In this document: piece by piece, positions 42,814-51,435 of the stretch | Position numbering within the stretch: the stretch's first letter is position 1 | How the letters are laid out: every line of letters begins with the position of its first letter | Assembly: GCA_965246905.1 (NCBI GenBank) | Contig: CBDFFZ010000033.1 | Span: 1-64,000, forward strand | Direction of reading: 5' to 3' | From: UBA1952 sp965246905 | Lineage (GTDB): Bacteria; Bacteroidota; Bacteroidia; Chitinophagales; Chitinophagaceae | DNA: 64,000 nucleotides | Made by a program: the position numbers and the translations under genes | Notes under the pieces: generated by a model | Told to the model about the DNA's origin: nothing | Databases searched by the model: none | Seen by the model: the letters and a program-made list of their open reading frames with translations, nothing else

Positions 42814-43815
42814 ATGTTCAAAACCATGAAGGAGGCAATCTTACAAAGTCTTGCAGATAAATCTGATGGTACAGTGACTTCGCTAGAAATATATACTCAT
42901 ATTGCGAATAATGATTACTATAGTTTCGGTAGTGCTAAAACACCCGAATCTACTATCTCTGCATTGATGGGTGATTTTATAAGGCAGGGTGACACTAGGG
43001 TAAAACGAGTAAAACGAAATGGGAGTTACTCGTATTATTTAGCAAAAAATGAACAAAACATTGGCATTAGTTTTACTGACTATAATGTTGAAACTGCCTC
43101 TTTAAAACTGCCAAAATATAAGGGAACAAATGGCTATGAAGAAAGAGATCTGCATATACTGCTTAGTAGCTACTTAAAAAATACAGAAGTATATTCGAAA
43201 ACTATTTTTCATGAACAGTCAAATGGAAAAGACAGTAATCAGATATGGACACACCCTGATATGGTTGGGATTACCTTTTTAAATTTGCAAACAAAAGCAA
43301 GTCAAAATTTCTTAAAATCCATAAATAGGATTGATACTTTCAAGTTGAGCTCCTACGAGATCAAAAGGGAGATTAACAGCGATAGTGAATTGAAAAAAGC
43401 ATTTTTTCAGGCAGTTTCCAATTCAAGTTGGGCGAACTATGGCTATTTAGTGGCGTTTGAATTCAGTGATATTTTGATGGAAGAAATGTCAAGGCTAAAT
43501 CAGTCGTTTGGAATAGGTGTAATTAAGTTAGATGCAAATCCATATCAAAGTAAAGTCTTATTCCCCCCTACTTATCGAGATCTAGATTTTAAGACCATTG
43601 ACAAACTCTGCAAAATCAATCCTGAATTTGAAAAATTTGTTGAACAGGTAGAAAAGCTAATGACAGCACATGAGCGTTACTATAAATCAACAGAGAAGGA
43701 ACTTGATGAATTTTGTGATAAGTATTTTGCAAATGATACAGAAATAGAAGATTATTGTAAGGATAGGAAAATTCCAATGGAAAACTCACCATACCCAATT
43801 CAAATACTTACATAA
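42814..43815 (+). CDS. HTH (HARE-like) plus PD-(D/E)XK-like nuclease protein, HrgA/COG2958 type
   Basis: 333 residues, visibly richer in A+T than every neighbour. The N-terminal 85 residues form a winged helix of the HARE-HTH/HB1 type (MKEAILQSLADK, then VTSLEIYTHIANNDYYSFG, then STISALMGDFIRQGDTRVKRV). The middle carries a restriction-fold-like motif: Pro148-Asp149 in THPDMVGITF and Glu182-x-Lys184 in SSYEIKREI, 33 residues apart. The C-terminal third is helical and acidic. HrgA-type proteins are found at restriction-modification loci, and HARE-HTH domains occur with enzymes acting on modified DNA (family knowledge). No methyltransferase is adjacent. Nuclease activity is inferred. Confidence 0.8.
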   Translation: MFKTMKEAILQSLADKSDGTVTSLEIYTHIANNDYYSFGSAKTPESTISALMGDFIRQGDTRVKRVKRNGSYSYYLAKNEQNIGISFTDYNVETASLKLPKYKGTNGYEERDLHILLSSYLKNTEVYSKTIFHEQSNGKDSNQIWTHPDMVGITFLNLQTKASQNFLKSINRIDTFKLSSYEIKREINSDSELKKAFFQAVSNSSWANYGYLVAFEFSDILMEEMSRLNQSFGIGVIKLDANPYQSKVLFPPTYRDLDFKTIDKLCKINPEFEKFVEQVEKLMTAHERYYKSTEKELDEFCDKYFANDTEIEDYCKDRKIPMENSPYPIQILT

Positions 43816-43975
43816 GCGGCGAGCCACCTTTCTAATAGGCCCGCCGCGTTCATTGATGGAGTAATATAGCCAGGTTCTCTATCGGGAGGCCCCGGCTGCC
43901 CCGTGAGTACGATCCTGATTGCTTGTCTGAGATTGCTTCGCCTCACCCGCACTGGAATCTCCCTTAGCAGATTTC

Positions 43976-44494
43976 CTAAAAATTCTGCTCATCCGCACTT
44001 GGGCCGTAAGTACCGGGAATCGGGATATCCAGCAAGCGCAGATATACGCCCAGCTGCGCGCGGTGGTGCGCCGTCTGCGCAAAAGAATGGCGGATAGTTT
44101 CATACTTGGAATAGTCGGCATGAATATGCTCACCGGTTTTTAGTACCCACCTCCCCGTAAGGTCTTCTTCCTTAGCTGCTGCAAGCGCTACCCGGCCTGT
44201 TTTGCAGCATGATTCAAATAGGGCAAGCAAGGCAGTGCTATCTGCTGCTACCGTTGGCTTATAGGGCATTGTAGCAAAATCCATTCCTTCCGTATGGAGC
44301 GCCAGGCTTAGCCAGGAAGGCAGCTCGGCAAGGTGGATAGCCAGCGGCCCCATCTTCATGCTCTTTACATGCGGCTGCCAATCGTGCTTATCATCCGGCA
44401 CCAGCGCCAGCATTTTACGGGTTATGGCGGTTTCCGCTTCCAGCTCTTTCAGCAGGGCAGGAATAATCTCGAAATATTGCGTTTTATTTTCCAT
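43976..44494 (-). CDS. DinB-family protein
   Basis: 172 residues, a four-helix DinB/YfiT-type fold. The metal-binding His are in PLAIHLAELPSWL and in SFAQTAHHRAQLGVYLRLL. The start MENKTQYFEIIPALLKELEAE is typical. DinB proteins may act as metal-dependent thiol transferases or nickel/zinc-binding enzymes; the substrate is not known. It follows the WYL regulator by 83 bp in the same direction, a frequent pairing in Bacteroidota. Confidence 0.9.
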   Translation of the reverse strand: MENKTQYFEIIPALLKELEAETAITRKMLALVPDDKHDWQPHVKSMKMGPLAIHLAELPSWLSLALHTEGMDFATMPYKPTVAADSTALLALFESCCKTGRVALAAAKEEDLTGRWVLKTGEHIHADYSKYETIRHSFAQTAHHRAQLGVYLRLLDIPIPGTYGPSADEQNF

Positions 44495-44577
44495 ACTGCA
44501 AAGAAAGCAGGCGCCACTGACAGCCCTATGGCAGTCTCAAAAAAATAATCAGGAAAATTATGCCTGTTTCAAACTCC

Positions 44578-45267
44578 CTAATAAGCAACCGGCAAATCCT
44601 GTCGCAGCTCATCCAGCGATAAGTGATCCTGCTTTAAAAAAGGCTCACCGGTAAGGTGTACCTCGCCAATGCGCGATACCCGGAAATCGCGGTAGGCCAG
44701 GCGCTTATAGCACCAGGCCATCAGGTGCCAGGCCATCGCGTAAAACATCAGGCCAACAGGCTCTATTCTGCGCCGGCTTCGCGCTTCGCTCTTTGCCGTG
44801 TATTCGATTTCGAGGATGTGGCGCTGCGCAATGGCCGACTGCAGTGTTGCCAGGTGATCATTATCCGCTTCCAGGCACGGCGGCAACTGGATGCCCGTGC
44901 CGGCAATCAGTGCCTCTATCCCATCTTTCTGAGAGGCCCGGAGCACCGCTTTTATTTTAGTAAGCGCCGAAGCGTATAATTGCTGGATGCCCCTATCGGC
45001 AAATACTTTCGCAGCGCCCTCCATGAGCACCAGCGCAGAGGCCTCCTCCGTAGTAAAGGAGACCGGCGGCAGGAAATAGCCCTGTACCATAAAATAGCCC
45101 CGCGCCGGCTCAAAGGACACAGGTACCCCGCTATCGCAAAGCGCACGGATATCCCGGTAAACGGTGCGTACCGAAATGCCGAATTTTGCGGCAATATCCT
45201 CCGCCATACAGTACTTGCGCGACTGGAGGAAAGTATGTAATGCAAACAGCCGGTCGATGCGGTTCAT
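44578..45267 (-). CDS. YafY-type WYL-domain transcriptional regulator
   Basis: 229 residues from ATG 45267. An N-terminal HTH_11 domain (NRIDRLFALHTFLQSRKYCMAEDIAAKFGISVRTVYRDIRAL) is followed by a WYL domain (LEIEYTAKSEARSRRRIEPVGLMFYAMAWHLMAWCYKRLAYRDFRVSRI). WYL domains sense ligands, sometimes nucleic acids or oligonucleotides. An upstream in-frame codon at 45291 would add eight residues without family support. It likely controls itself and the DinB gene downstream. Confidence 0.93.
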   Translation of the reverse strand: MNRIDRLFALHTFLQSRKYCMAEDIAAKFGISVRTVYRDIRALCDSGVPVSFEPARGYFMVQGYFLPPVSFTTEEASALVLMEGAAKVFADRGIQQLYASALTKIKAVLRASQKDGIEALIAGTGIQLPPCLEADNDHLATLQSAIAQRHILEIEYTAKSEARSRRRIEPVGLMFYAMAWHLMAWCYKRLAYRDFRVSRIGEVHLTGEPFLKQDHLSLDELRQDLPVAY

Positions 45268-45310
45268 AAGCAGGCAGGGATAGGAACGCAAAGAAAGGAA
45301 TTGTTTAGCG

Positions 45311-45422
45311 CTTTTTATTGTCCGGGCAGGCGGAAGTGCGGTTAAGCAGTGGTGGCGATGGCACCGTTCATCAGCTCTTTACTATCGGGCTTTTCCTCGT
45401 CGCTGTCAGAAATGCCGACAAG
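45311..45422 (+). repeat. Dispersed intergenic repeat, copy E
   Basis: TTTTTATTGTCCGGGCAGGC, then GTTAAGCAGTGGTGGCGATG, GCACCGTTCATCAGCTCTTT and GGGCTTTTCCTCGTCGCTGT. Collinear with copies A to D; it lies between two - strand genes. Confidence 0.85.
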
Positions 45423-45426
45423 GGTT

Positions 45427-46215
45427 CTAAACCTTCCCGGCGTTAGTGGCCTCATCCACACGATACACATTTTCCAGCATCCTCCAAAGTTCCGGATGAT
45501 GCTCCTGTAGCTGCTCCGGCCTCTGGAAAAAATACTCAGATATCACGGCGAAAAATTCTGCTTCATTCGTACCGGCATATCTGTCTATTTCGGATTCACC
45601 CTTCCTGATCTCCTCAATCGTCCGGCGCATGTATTGCACCCATGGCTGTAGGAGTTCCGGTGGCAGCATCGCTTCCGGAATACCATCCACCGATCCATCT
45701 GCTTTATCCAGGAGATGCACGAATTCATGGACACCGGTATTATGAGCCCCGGCCTGCTCGAAGCCGGCGCGCAGCGAGCCAATCGACAGGATCATCATCC
45801 GGTTCATAGCACCATTGCCTACCATGCCCAGTACATCGCTGTCCTCCGGCCTGCCGCTGAAATCTTTGGTAAAAGCATTAGGATAGATGAGCACTTCATT
45901 CAGGTTGTTATAAGCCCAGTCTTTGAACGAGAAAATAGGAATGATGGCTGAAGCACCAACATATAGCCGGTCAAGATCTGTAAGCACTACATCGCCCACA
46001 GGCGTAATGGCAACGGTATCCAGGAAATGCTGCACACGGCTGCGGAAAAGCTGCTGACCGGCAGCATCCAGCTTTGCATAAAACCGCACATGCTTTACCA
46101 GCAGATCATGCTTTTTGTCTTCCGGTATCGGGGGCACTTCCCGCTTCTTGCCGCGCACCATTTTCAGGGCCACCAGCACCACCACAATAATCAGGATCAG
46201 GATAAAGAATTTCAT
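45427..46215 (-). CDS. MtfA-like zinc peptidase (M90)
   Basis: 262 residues. An N-terminal membrane helix (FFILILIIVVVLVALKM) anchors the protein; the MtfA/DUF980 domain follows with the zinc motif HEFVHLLD (in GVHEFVHLLDKADGSVDG) and the third ligand region TNEAEFFAVISEYFFQRPEQL. In E. coli MtfA lacks the membrane anchor and interacts with the regulator Mlc; Bacteroidota versions are membrane-bound and uncharacterised. Single gene. Confidence 0.92.
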   Translation of the reverse strand: MKFFILILIIVVVLVALKMVRGKKREVPPIPEDKKHDLLVKHVRFYAKLDAAGQQLFRSRVQHFLDTVAITPVGDVVLTDLDRLYVGASAIIPIFSFKDWAYNNLNEVLIYPNAFTKDFSGRPEDSDVLGMVGNGAMNRMMILSIGSLRAGFEQAGAHNTGVHEFVHLLDKADGSVDGIPEAMLPPELLQPWVQYMRRTIEEIRKGESEIDRYAGTNEAEFFAVISEYFFQRPEQLQEHHPELWRMLENVYRVDEATNAGKV

Positions 46216-46331
46216 AAGGGCATTTTGCCCAAATGTAGGCTATGGCAATCTTCAGAAAACTCAAAGATTGCTGGGAATCATTATAGCCATTACCCTTACC
46301 TTTCGGTTATAAAAATTAAAGCAACCGAACA

Positions 46332-47162
46332 ATGAATTATCAGCTACGCGGCGGGTTAACCGTAAACAGGATGGGCTTCGGAGCCATGCGCATTACCGGG
46401 CCCGGAATATGGGGGCCACCTGCCGATCATGAAGAGGCGGTCCACGTATTCAAACGCGCCGTAGAGCTGGGTGTAAACTTTATAGACACCGCCGATAGCT
46501 ACGGCCCCAATGTGTCGGAAGCGCTCATTGCGGAAGCGCTCTATCCTTATGCGCCCGGTCTGGTGATCGCTACCAAAGGCGGCTTCATGCGCACCGGCCC
46601 CAACCAATGGCAAATGAACGGCAACCCCGGCTATTTGCGGAAAGCCCTCGAAGGTTCGCTGAAAATACTGAAGCAGGATAAGATACAGCTCTATCAGCTC
46701 CACCGCATCGACCCGGCCGTACCCCGTGCCGATACCTTCCGTATGCTGCAACAGGCACAGCAGGAAGGATTAATTGAGCACATTGGCCTCTCAGAAGTAA
46801 CGATTGAGGAGATCAAAGCCGCAGAAGAATTTTGTGAAGTAGTATCCATCCAAAACAAATACAGCTATGACTACCGCAGGTTTGAGCCGGAGCTGGATTA
46901 TTGCCGCGAGCAGGGCATTGCTTTCATCCCCTGGAATCCGCTCAATGCAAATAATGTGCAAACGATGGCAAGGCTGGAGGCAGTAGCGCAAAAGAACAGC
47001 AGCACACCGCACCAGGTAGCATTGGCCTGGCTGTTGCAACATGCGGAGAATATCCTGCTTATTCCCGGCACCTCAAAAGTGGCGCACCTGGAAGAGAATG
47101 TAAAGGCAGTGAATTTGAAGCTATCAGCGGAAGACATGCTTGTGCTCGATGACATGGCCTGA
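46332..47162 (+). CDS. Aldo/keto reductase
   Basis: 276 residues, TIM-barrel reductase. The catalytic Asp and Tyr are in GVNFIDTADSYGPN, the Lys in LVIATKGGF, and the His in YQLHRIDP. The NADPH-site end GTSKVAHLEENVKAV is present. It reduces aldehydes or ketones with NADPH; the substrate is unknown. The start is ATG 46332, with a TTAAAGC leader. Single gene. Confidence 0.94.
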   Translation: MNYQLRGGLTVNRMGFGAMRITGPGIWGPPADHEEAVHVFKRAVELGVNFIDTADSYGPNVSEALIAEALYPYAPGLVIATKGGFMRTGPNQWQMNGNPGYLRKALEGSLKILKQDKIQLYQLHRIDPAVPRADTFRMLQQAQQEGLIEHIGLSEVTIEEIKAAEEFCEVVSIQNKYSYDYRRFEPELDYCREQGIAFIPWNPLNANNVQTMARLEAVAQKNSSTPHQVALAWLLQHAENILLIPGTSKVAHLEENVKAVNLKLSAEDMLVLDDMA

Positions 47163-47302
47163 GCACGTTCATAGTTACATTAATTGACCTGTTCCTTTAT
47201 GGTTAGCGTCTCAGTTTGAAAATGAGTCGCAGTGAAGGATCCCACAGCAGGTAAGTTAGTACATTATGCGGTTCAATATTCAAACCAAGACACTACTTCT
47301 TT

Positions 47303-47815
47303 ATGCATTACAGGCTATTTCTCCTACTCTGCTTTCTGATTACGCTAACCCAACCGGCCTGCACCCAGCCTGGCTATAAGGAAAAAGGCACCCTGACCGG
47401 CCGCGCCATAAAAATAATTGACGGCGATACCTTCGTTCTCCTTACAGAAGATAATGCTACTTACCGCATCCGTCTGCATGGCATCGACTGCCCGGAGCGG
47501 GGCATGGACTATTACAAAGTATGCAAAACAGCGCTGGGGGGTTTCTGCGAAGGCCGCCAGCTCAACGTTATTGTAAGAGATAAAGACCGCTATAAGCGCA
47601 CGGTTGGAGATATCTATACCGAAGACGGAAAATGGATCAACCTGCAAATGGTAGCCGGCGGCTTTGCCTGGCATTATACCCACTACGATAACGATGAACG
47701 ATTAGAAAACGCAGCTCAAAATGCACAAAATGCAAAGCTCGGCTTATGGGCACTGCCCAACCCGATGCCACCCTGGGAATGGCGCCAGGCACATCGGCAA
47801 AAACGAATCAGGTAA
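47303..47815 (+). CDS. Secreted thermonuclease-family (SNase) nuclease
   Basis: 170 residues. An N-terminal signal with a lipobox-like end (LITLTQPAC, Cys20) precedes an SNase domain: IIDGDTFVL, RIRLHGIDCPERG, DKDRYKRTVGDIY and the C-terminal NAKLGLWALPNPMPPWEWR. The catalytic Arg, Asp and Glu positions are all present. It probably degrades DNA or RNA at the cell surface or in the periplasm for nutrient supply (inference). A REP-like double hairpin follows its stop. Confidence 0.92.
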   Translation: MHYRLFLLLCFLITLTQPACTQPGYKEKGTLTGRAIKIIDGDTFVLLTEDNATYRIRLHGIDCPERGMDYYKVCKTALGGFCEGRQLNVIVRDKDRYKRTVGDIYTEDGKWINLQMVAGGFAWHYTHYDNDERLENAAQNAQNAKLGLWALPNPMPPWEWRQAHRQKRIR

Positions 47816-47850
47816 GCAAAGTTCCGGGAACTAAGAGGTGCGCCCATAGG

Positions 47851-47897
47851 CCGACTTTAGTCGGAATAAAATTATAGCCCATGAATTTATTCATGGG
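47851..47897 (+). repeat. REP-like double hairpin, copy 2
   Basis: Stem 1 CCGAC-TTTA-GTCGG (47851-47864) and stem 2 CCCATGAA-TTTA-TTCATGGG (47878-47897). The layout equals copy 1 at 20030, with compensatory stem changes, and both lie about 35 bp after the stop of a + strand gene. Confidence 0.85.
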
Positions 47898-47944
47898 TGA
47901 AGAAAGGAATCAGTAAGCGCAGCAGAATTAAACGCCGGCAGCAA

Positions 47945-49075
47945 TCACATCTGCGGATCATCGTACTGGTTGTTCCAGTGCCATTTTTCACCCGTCTTGC
48001 CTAAGCCCGTGAGTTTGCTCAGCGAAATGTTCAGGCCAAACTCATTATTCGCACCCGCAAGATGATAGTAAGAGCGTGCATAGTAAATCTGGAGCTTATT
48101 CAGGTGCAATCCCGCCCCGAAAGAAAAGCCGGATAAGGCACGTTTCTCAGCAAGGCTCAATTCGCCGCGGCGCAGGTGGTTGTAGGCAACCGTTACCGTA
48201 ATGCGCTTACCCACCAGCAACTCCGCACCAACAATAAAATGCCGGAACAGCTTATCTCCAAAATGTGATTTCGTATCCATAGTATCAGCCGTGCCAAATA
48301 CATTGCCGCGGTCAATATCCTCCGGGTTGTTGTAGCGCACATCCCATTCATAAAGGTGATGCACCGTGCCCAGCAATCGTAAAGGCAAATGCGCAAAGCG
48401 CTTGGAGATACCCAGCTGGAGATCAAAAGGAAGCGGCTCTGCGGCTCCTGATGGGTCATATTTCTGCACCATTGCTCCCATATTCTTAGCAGTTACACCT
48501 ATAGAAAGCAGGTTGGCCGTATCTGTATATACAACACCTACATCGGCCAGCAGGGCAGTGGCCCGGCGGTCGTACAGGTTGGATTGCGCCCACTTCAGCG
48601 CAGCGCCATAGCGCCACCGCTCGCCGTAAGCGCGTGAGGCGCTCAACGTAATGGCATAATCCGCCGCATTGATATTGCCGTACTGGTTGCCGATATTATC
48701 CGTCTGTACAAAATTGCCGTAGTTGAGGTACTGTACGCCGAGCGCAAAAGAAGTAGCCAGCTTTGGGATATGATAGCTATAGGCAAGATTGGCTACCGAG
48801 ATGCCGGCATAGTAAGCATTGTAATTTACCGCAAGCTCATTGTGCAGCCCGGGCCGGTTGAGGGCAGGGTTCTGCATCACTAATGTTACATCTTTTTCGG
48901 GGTTCGATACATTGATGCCGCCGAGCGCTGTAGTATGGGGCGACTGCGACAGGTTCAGAAACTCAAAAGCCGCCTGCCCACCGGTAACCTGCGCCTGCGC
49001 AACGGCCATTCCAAAAAAAATAAAAAGCAGCGCGCTGCGCCTTAATAATTGCATACCCTCAAAACGGTTCATCAC
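47945..49075 (-). CDS. porQ: Type IX secretion system protein PorQ
   Basis: 376 residues with a signal peptide (ALLFIFFGMAVAQAQ) and a FadL-like outer-membrane beta-barrel. The N-terminal FLNLSQSPHTTALGGINVSNPEKDVTLVMQNPALNRP and the C-terminal FGAGLHLNKLQIYYARSYYHLAGANNEFGLNISLSKL are the PorQ signature. PorQ belongs to the T9SS attachment apparatus with PorU, PorV and PorZ (family knowledge). It begins 15 bp after the fabI stop, so the two are cotranscribed. Confidence 0.93.
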   Translation of the reverse strand: MMNRFEGMQLLRRSALLFIFFGMAVAQAQVTGGQAAFEFLNLSQSPHTTALGGINVSNPEKDVTLVMQNPALNRPGLHNELAVNYNAYYAGISVANLAYSYHIPKLATSFALGVQYLNYGNFVQTDNIGNQYGNINAADYAITLSASRAYGERWRYGAALKWAQSNLYDRRATALLADVGVVYTDTANLLSIGVTAKNMGAMVQKYDPSGAAEPLPFDLQLGISKRFAHLPLRLLGTVHHLYEWDVRYNNPEDIDRGNVFGTADTMDTKSHFGDKLFRHFIVGAELLVGKRITVTVAYNHLRRGELSLAEKRALSGFSFGAGLHLNKLQIYYARSYYHLAGANNEFGLNISLSKLTGLGKTGEKWHWNNQYDDPQM

Positions 49076-49090
49076 AAAGAAATATTGCCT

Positions 49091-49930
49091 TTAGCTGCCT
49101 TCTGCCGCTGGCGCATTGGCCATCAGCTGCTCCACGATCGGGGTGCTTACACCGGTAAAGGAGAAGCCGCCGTCATGAAATAAATTCTGCATCGTTACCA
49201 TTTTCGTATAATCCGAGAACAGCGTTATGCAGTAATCCGCGCATTGGTCGGCGCTCGCATTGCCCAGCGGGCTCATTTTCTCAGCATACGCGGTAAAAGC
49301 ATCAAAGCCGGCTACTCCGGAGCCGGCCGTAGTAACAGTCGGCGATTGAGAGATGGTATTGACCCGCACCTTTTTGGCGAAGCCGTAATGGTAGCCGAAA
49401 GAGCGCGCAATGCTTTCCAGGATCGCTTTGGCATCGGCCATATCATTATAGCCGGGGAAGGAGCGCTGCGCTGCGATATAAGTAAGTGCCACCACAGAGC
49501 CCCATTCCGTCAGGGCATCTAGCTTCATCGAAGCCTGGAGGATACGGTGCAGCGAAAGCGCGGAAATATCGATCGACTTATGAAAATTATCATAGTTGGT
49601 ATCGGTGTAAGGTATGGACTTGCGCACATTCGGGCTCATGCCTATAGAGTGGAGCATGAAGTCTATCTTGCCGCCAAAATGATCCATGCTTTGCTGCAGG
49701 AGCTTTTCGATATCTTCCATAGAAGTAGCATCGGCGGGGATAACCGGCGCATTATTGCATTGCGTAGCCAGCTCCTTTATCTTGCCCATCCGCAGGGCGA
49801 TCGGTGCATTGGTAAGTACGATTTCCGCGCCTTCCTCCACGCAGCGCAAAGCAGTGCGCCAGGCAATGGAGCGTTCATCGAGCGCGCCGAAGATGATGCC
49901 TTTTTTTCCTTTCAATAATTGGTGAGCCAT
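49091..49930 (-). CDS. fabI: Enoyl-ACP reductase FabI
   Basis: 279 residues, SDR family: the FabI-type cofactor site GIIFGALDERSIAW, LHSIGM, and the NADH-dependent active-site tail of fatty-acid synthesis. The catalytic pair is in the FPGYNDMADAKAILESIAR region (Tyr and Lys pattern), and the binding loop is SQSPTVTTAGSGV. It catalyses the last step of fatty-acid elongation. First gene of an operon with porQ. Confidence 0.95.
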   Translation of the reverse strand: MAHQLLKGKKGIIFGALDERSIAWRTALRCVEEGAEIVLTNAPIALRMGKIKELATQCNNAPVIPADATSMEDIEKLLQQSMDHFGGKIDFMLHSIGMSPNVRKSIPYTDTNYDNFHKSIDISALSLHRILQASMKLDALTEWGSVVALTYIAAQRSFPGYNDMADAKAILESIARSFGYHYGFAKKVRVNTISQSPTVTTAGSGVAGFDAFTAYAEKMSPLGNASADQCADYCITLFSDYTKMVTMQNLFHDGGFSFTGVSTPIVEQLMANAPAAEGS

Positions 49931-50412
49931 GAGTGATATTGGTTACAGGGCTTAAAAGTAGAAAAAAAGAGGGGAAAGGGTAGGTAAAAGGATGGGGGGG
50001 ACTGACGCTATTGTAATATACACAGAGGCTCCTGCAATTTGCTGCCCGGCGCTGTGTGCCCTGATGCATGAAAGATCGCTGCGCCAGCGCCTGAACTGAA
50101 GAACAAAGACGGGCATATATTAATCTGCCTATATACAAGAATTCTTTCCCTTCGGGGGAGGCAAGGCTTATACCTTAAACAGCTGAATATCAGCTCCGGA
50201 AAGCTTCCCACTATCCGCTGCAAGCTTTCCGGAAGATCGGAAAGCTTCCTGCAACCTGCGGCGCACTTTCCGGCGCCGGATAAGCCGGCAATGCGCGCTA
50301 TGGCCCGCTCTGTTTACAGGCAATTCTGCAAATCCAGTTGAGCGAAGTCCCCCGACCTTATCCTGTCCCGTAAAATTGGCTTATCTTAGAATTTGAGGGG
50401 GAATTAAGAAAA
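49931..50412. other. Gene-free stretch with an inverted repeat
   Basis: About 480 bp without a convincing gene. It contains a perfect 12-bp inverted repeat, TCCGGAAAGCTT at 50195 and AAGCTTTCCGGA at 50222, with a 15-nt loop, then a further GGAAAGCTTCC and two GC-rich palindromes up to 50300. It borders the decayed transposase and may be IS-linked. Confidence 0.6.
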
Positions 50413-51255
50413 GTGCAGCGTTCAATAAGTGGTTCGTGGGTCAGGGAAGAGTTGGAAGGCCTGAGCCCGCCCGACAAAAGATTCATTAAGAACATCATTT
50501 CCATCACCGGGCATCTTGCAGATAATATCGGAAAGTCTTTCTCTGCGGCCTGCGGCGAGGCACTAAGAAAATCAGCCTTGCGCCTGTTCTCCGGCCGGGA
50601 ACTATCGCTCTTAGCGGTCTATTATCAACAGACACTTGCCCGCTGTGCTGATGAAGAGGTAATTCTTATTGCCGAAGACACCACCGACTTTTCCTACATA
50701 TAGAAGCAAGAGCAGGGCCCCGGTTATCTGGGCGGCCCTAAAAGAGGGACGGAACATGCACACGGCCATGGCGCTGACACCTGATGGTGCAACGCTGGGC
50801 ATGTGCACCGAAGAATAGAGGCATCCCCTTCAGGCAGGCTTAAAAATGAGCAGCGCCGTCTTCCAATCGAAGAAAGGGAAAGCTTTAAATGGTTGGCGGC
50901 TTTGAGGAAAGTCAAAAGCCTTTGGGAAGCGCCCGGGTCGTCAAAAAAGCAAACCGTTATTCTCATTGGTGACAGATAGGCTGACTTCTTTGAGCATTAT
51001 GCAAAGCTCAGAGTAGAGGCGATGGAACTGTTGGTAAGAGCCAAAGATGCAAGAGGCCCGCGCGAGAGATTGCAGTGGAAATCCTTTTTTGCCCCTTCCG
51101 GCAAAAAGATTGGAACATGCAGTGCAGCCGAAGCTTTAATAAAGCTTTGGGCTGTGCCGCGCGCGAAGCGTAGCCCGGTGTTTGAGCATGCGCCTAAATC
51201 ACCCCTTTCTGTAACGGACACATACCGGATGCCCACGCTCCAATCCTATAGATAG
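50413..51255 (+). pseudogene. Decayed IS4/Tn5-type transposase
   Basis: Several frameshifts and stops break one transposase. 50413-50703 encodes the N-terminal Tn5-like domain (DKRFIKNIISITGHLADNIGKSFSAACGEALRKSALRLF) and the first catalytic block VILIAEDTTDFSYI, ending in a stop. The same frame then continues GYLGGPKRGTEHAHG before breaking; another frame reads MALTPDGATLGM, equivalent to the Tn5 core. Near 50970 a frame change precedes VTDRL/DFFEHYAKL, and 51022-51255 reads MELLVRAKDARGP, with the rest truncated. The order matches Tn5 transposase throughout, so it is an old remnant, not active. Confidence 0.85.
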
Positions 51256-51318
51256 TTTTGCACCAGAACCAACCCACAATTTTTAAATTTTAAAGTTTAA
51301 TTCTTAATTGAAAAACCT

Positions 51319-51326
51319 TACCTTCG
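51319..51326 (+). promoter_or_regulatory. Likely -7 box of the rplKAJL operon
   Basis: TACCTTCG, one base off TAnnTTTG, after an A/T-rich stretch; it lies 110 bp before rplK and implies a roughly 100-nt leader. Confidence 0.5.
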
Positions 51327-51365
51327 CGCTCCAAATTCTCATATTGCTCTTTTATTAAGGTTGCA

Positions 51366-51410
51366 TTGGGAGAAAGCGGATGGATATGGCACGGTGCCGG
51401 CCCCATCAAT
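51366..51410 (+). promoter_or_regulatory. Possible structured leader upstream of rplK
   Basis: TTGGGAGAAAGCGGATGG, then GATGG-ATAT-GGCA-CGG-TGCC-GGCC-CCATC can fold as a hairpin with an internal loop. Ribosomal leaders in this place often bind L1; this is inference from position and folding. Confidence 0.35.
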
Positions 51411-51435
51411 TTTCGTTAAAACCAAACATTAAAAC

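Noticed and set aside
43816..43975. Extension of the DinB gene or a small gene after the HTH-nuclease gene
   Set aside because: The - strand frame here is out of phase with DinB, low in complexity and without a start.
50704..51255. Independent small genes in the transposase remnant
   Set aside because: The pieces align in order to one Tn5-type transposase across several frames, so they are parts of a broken gene.
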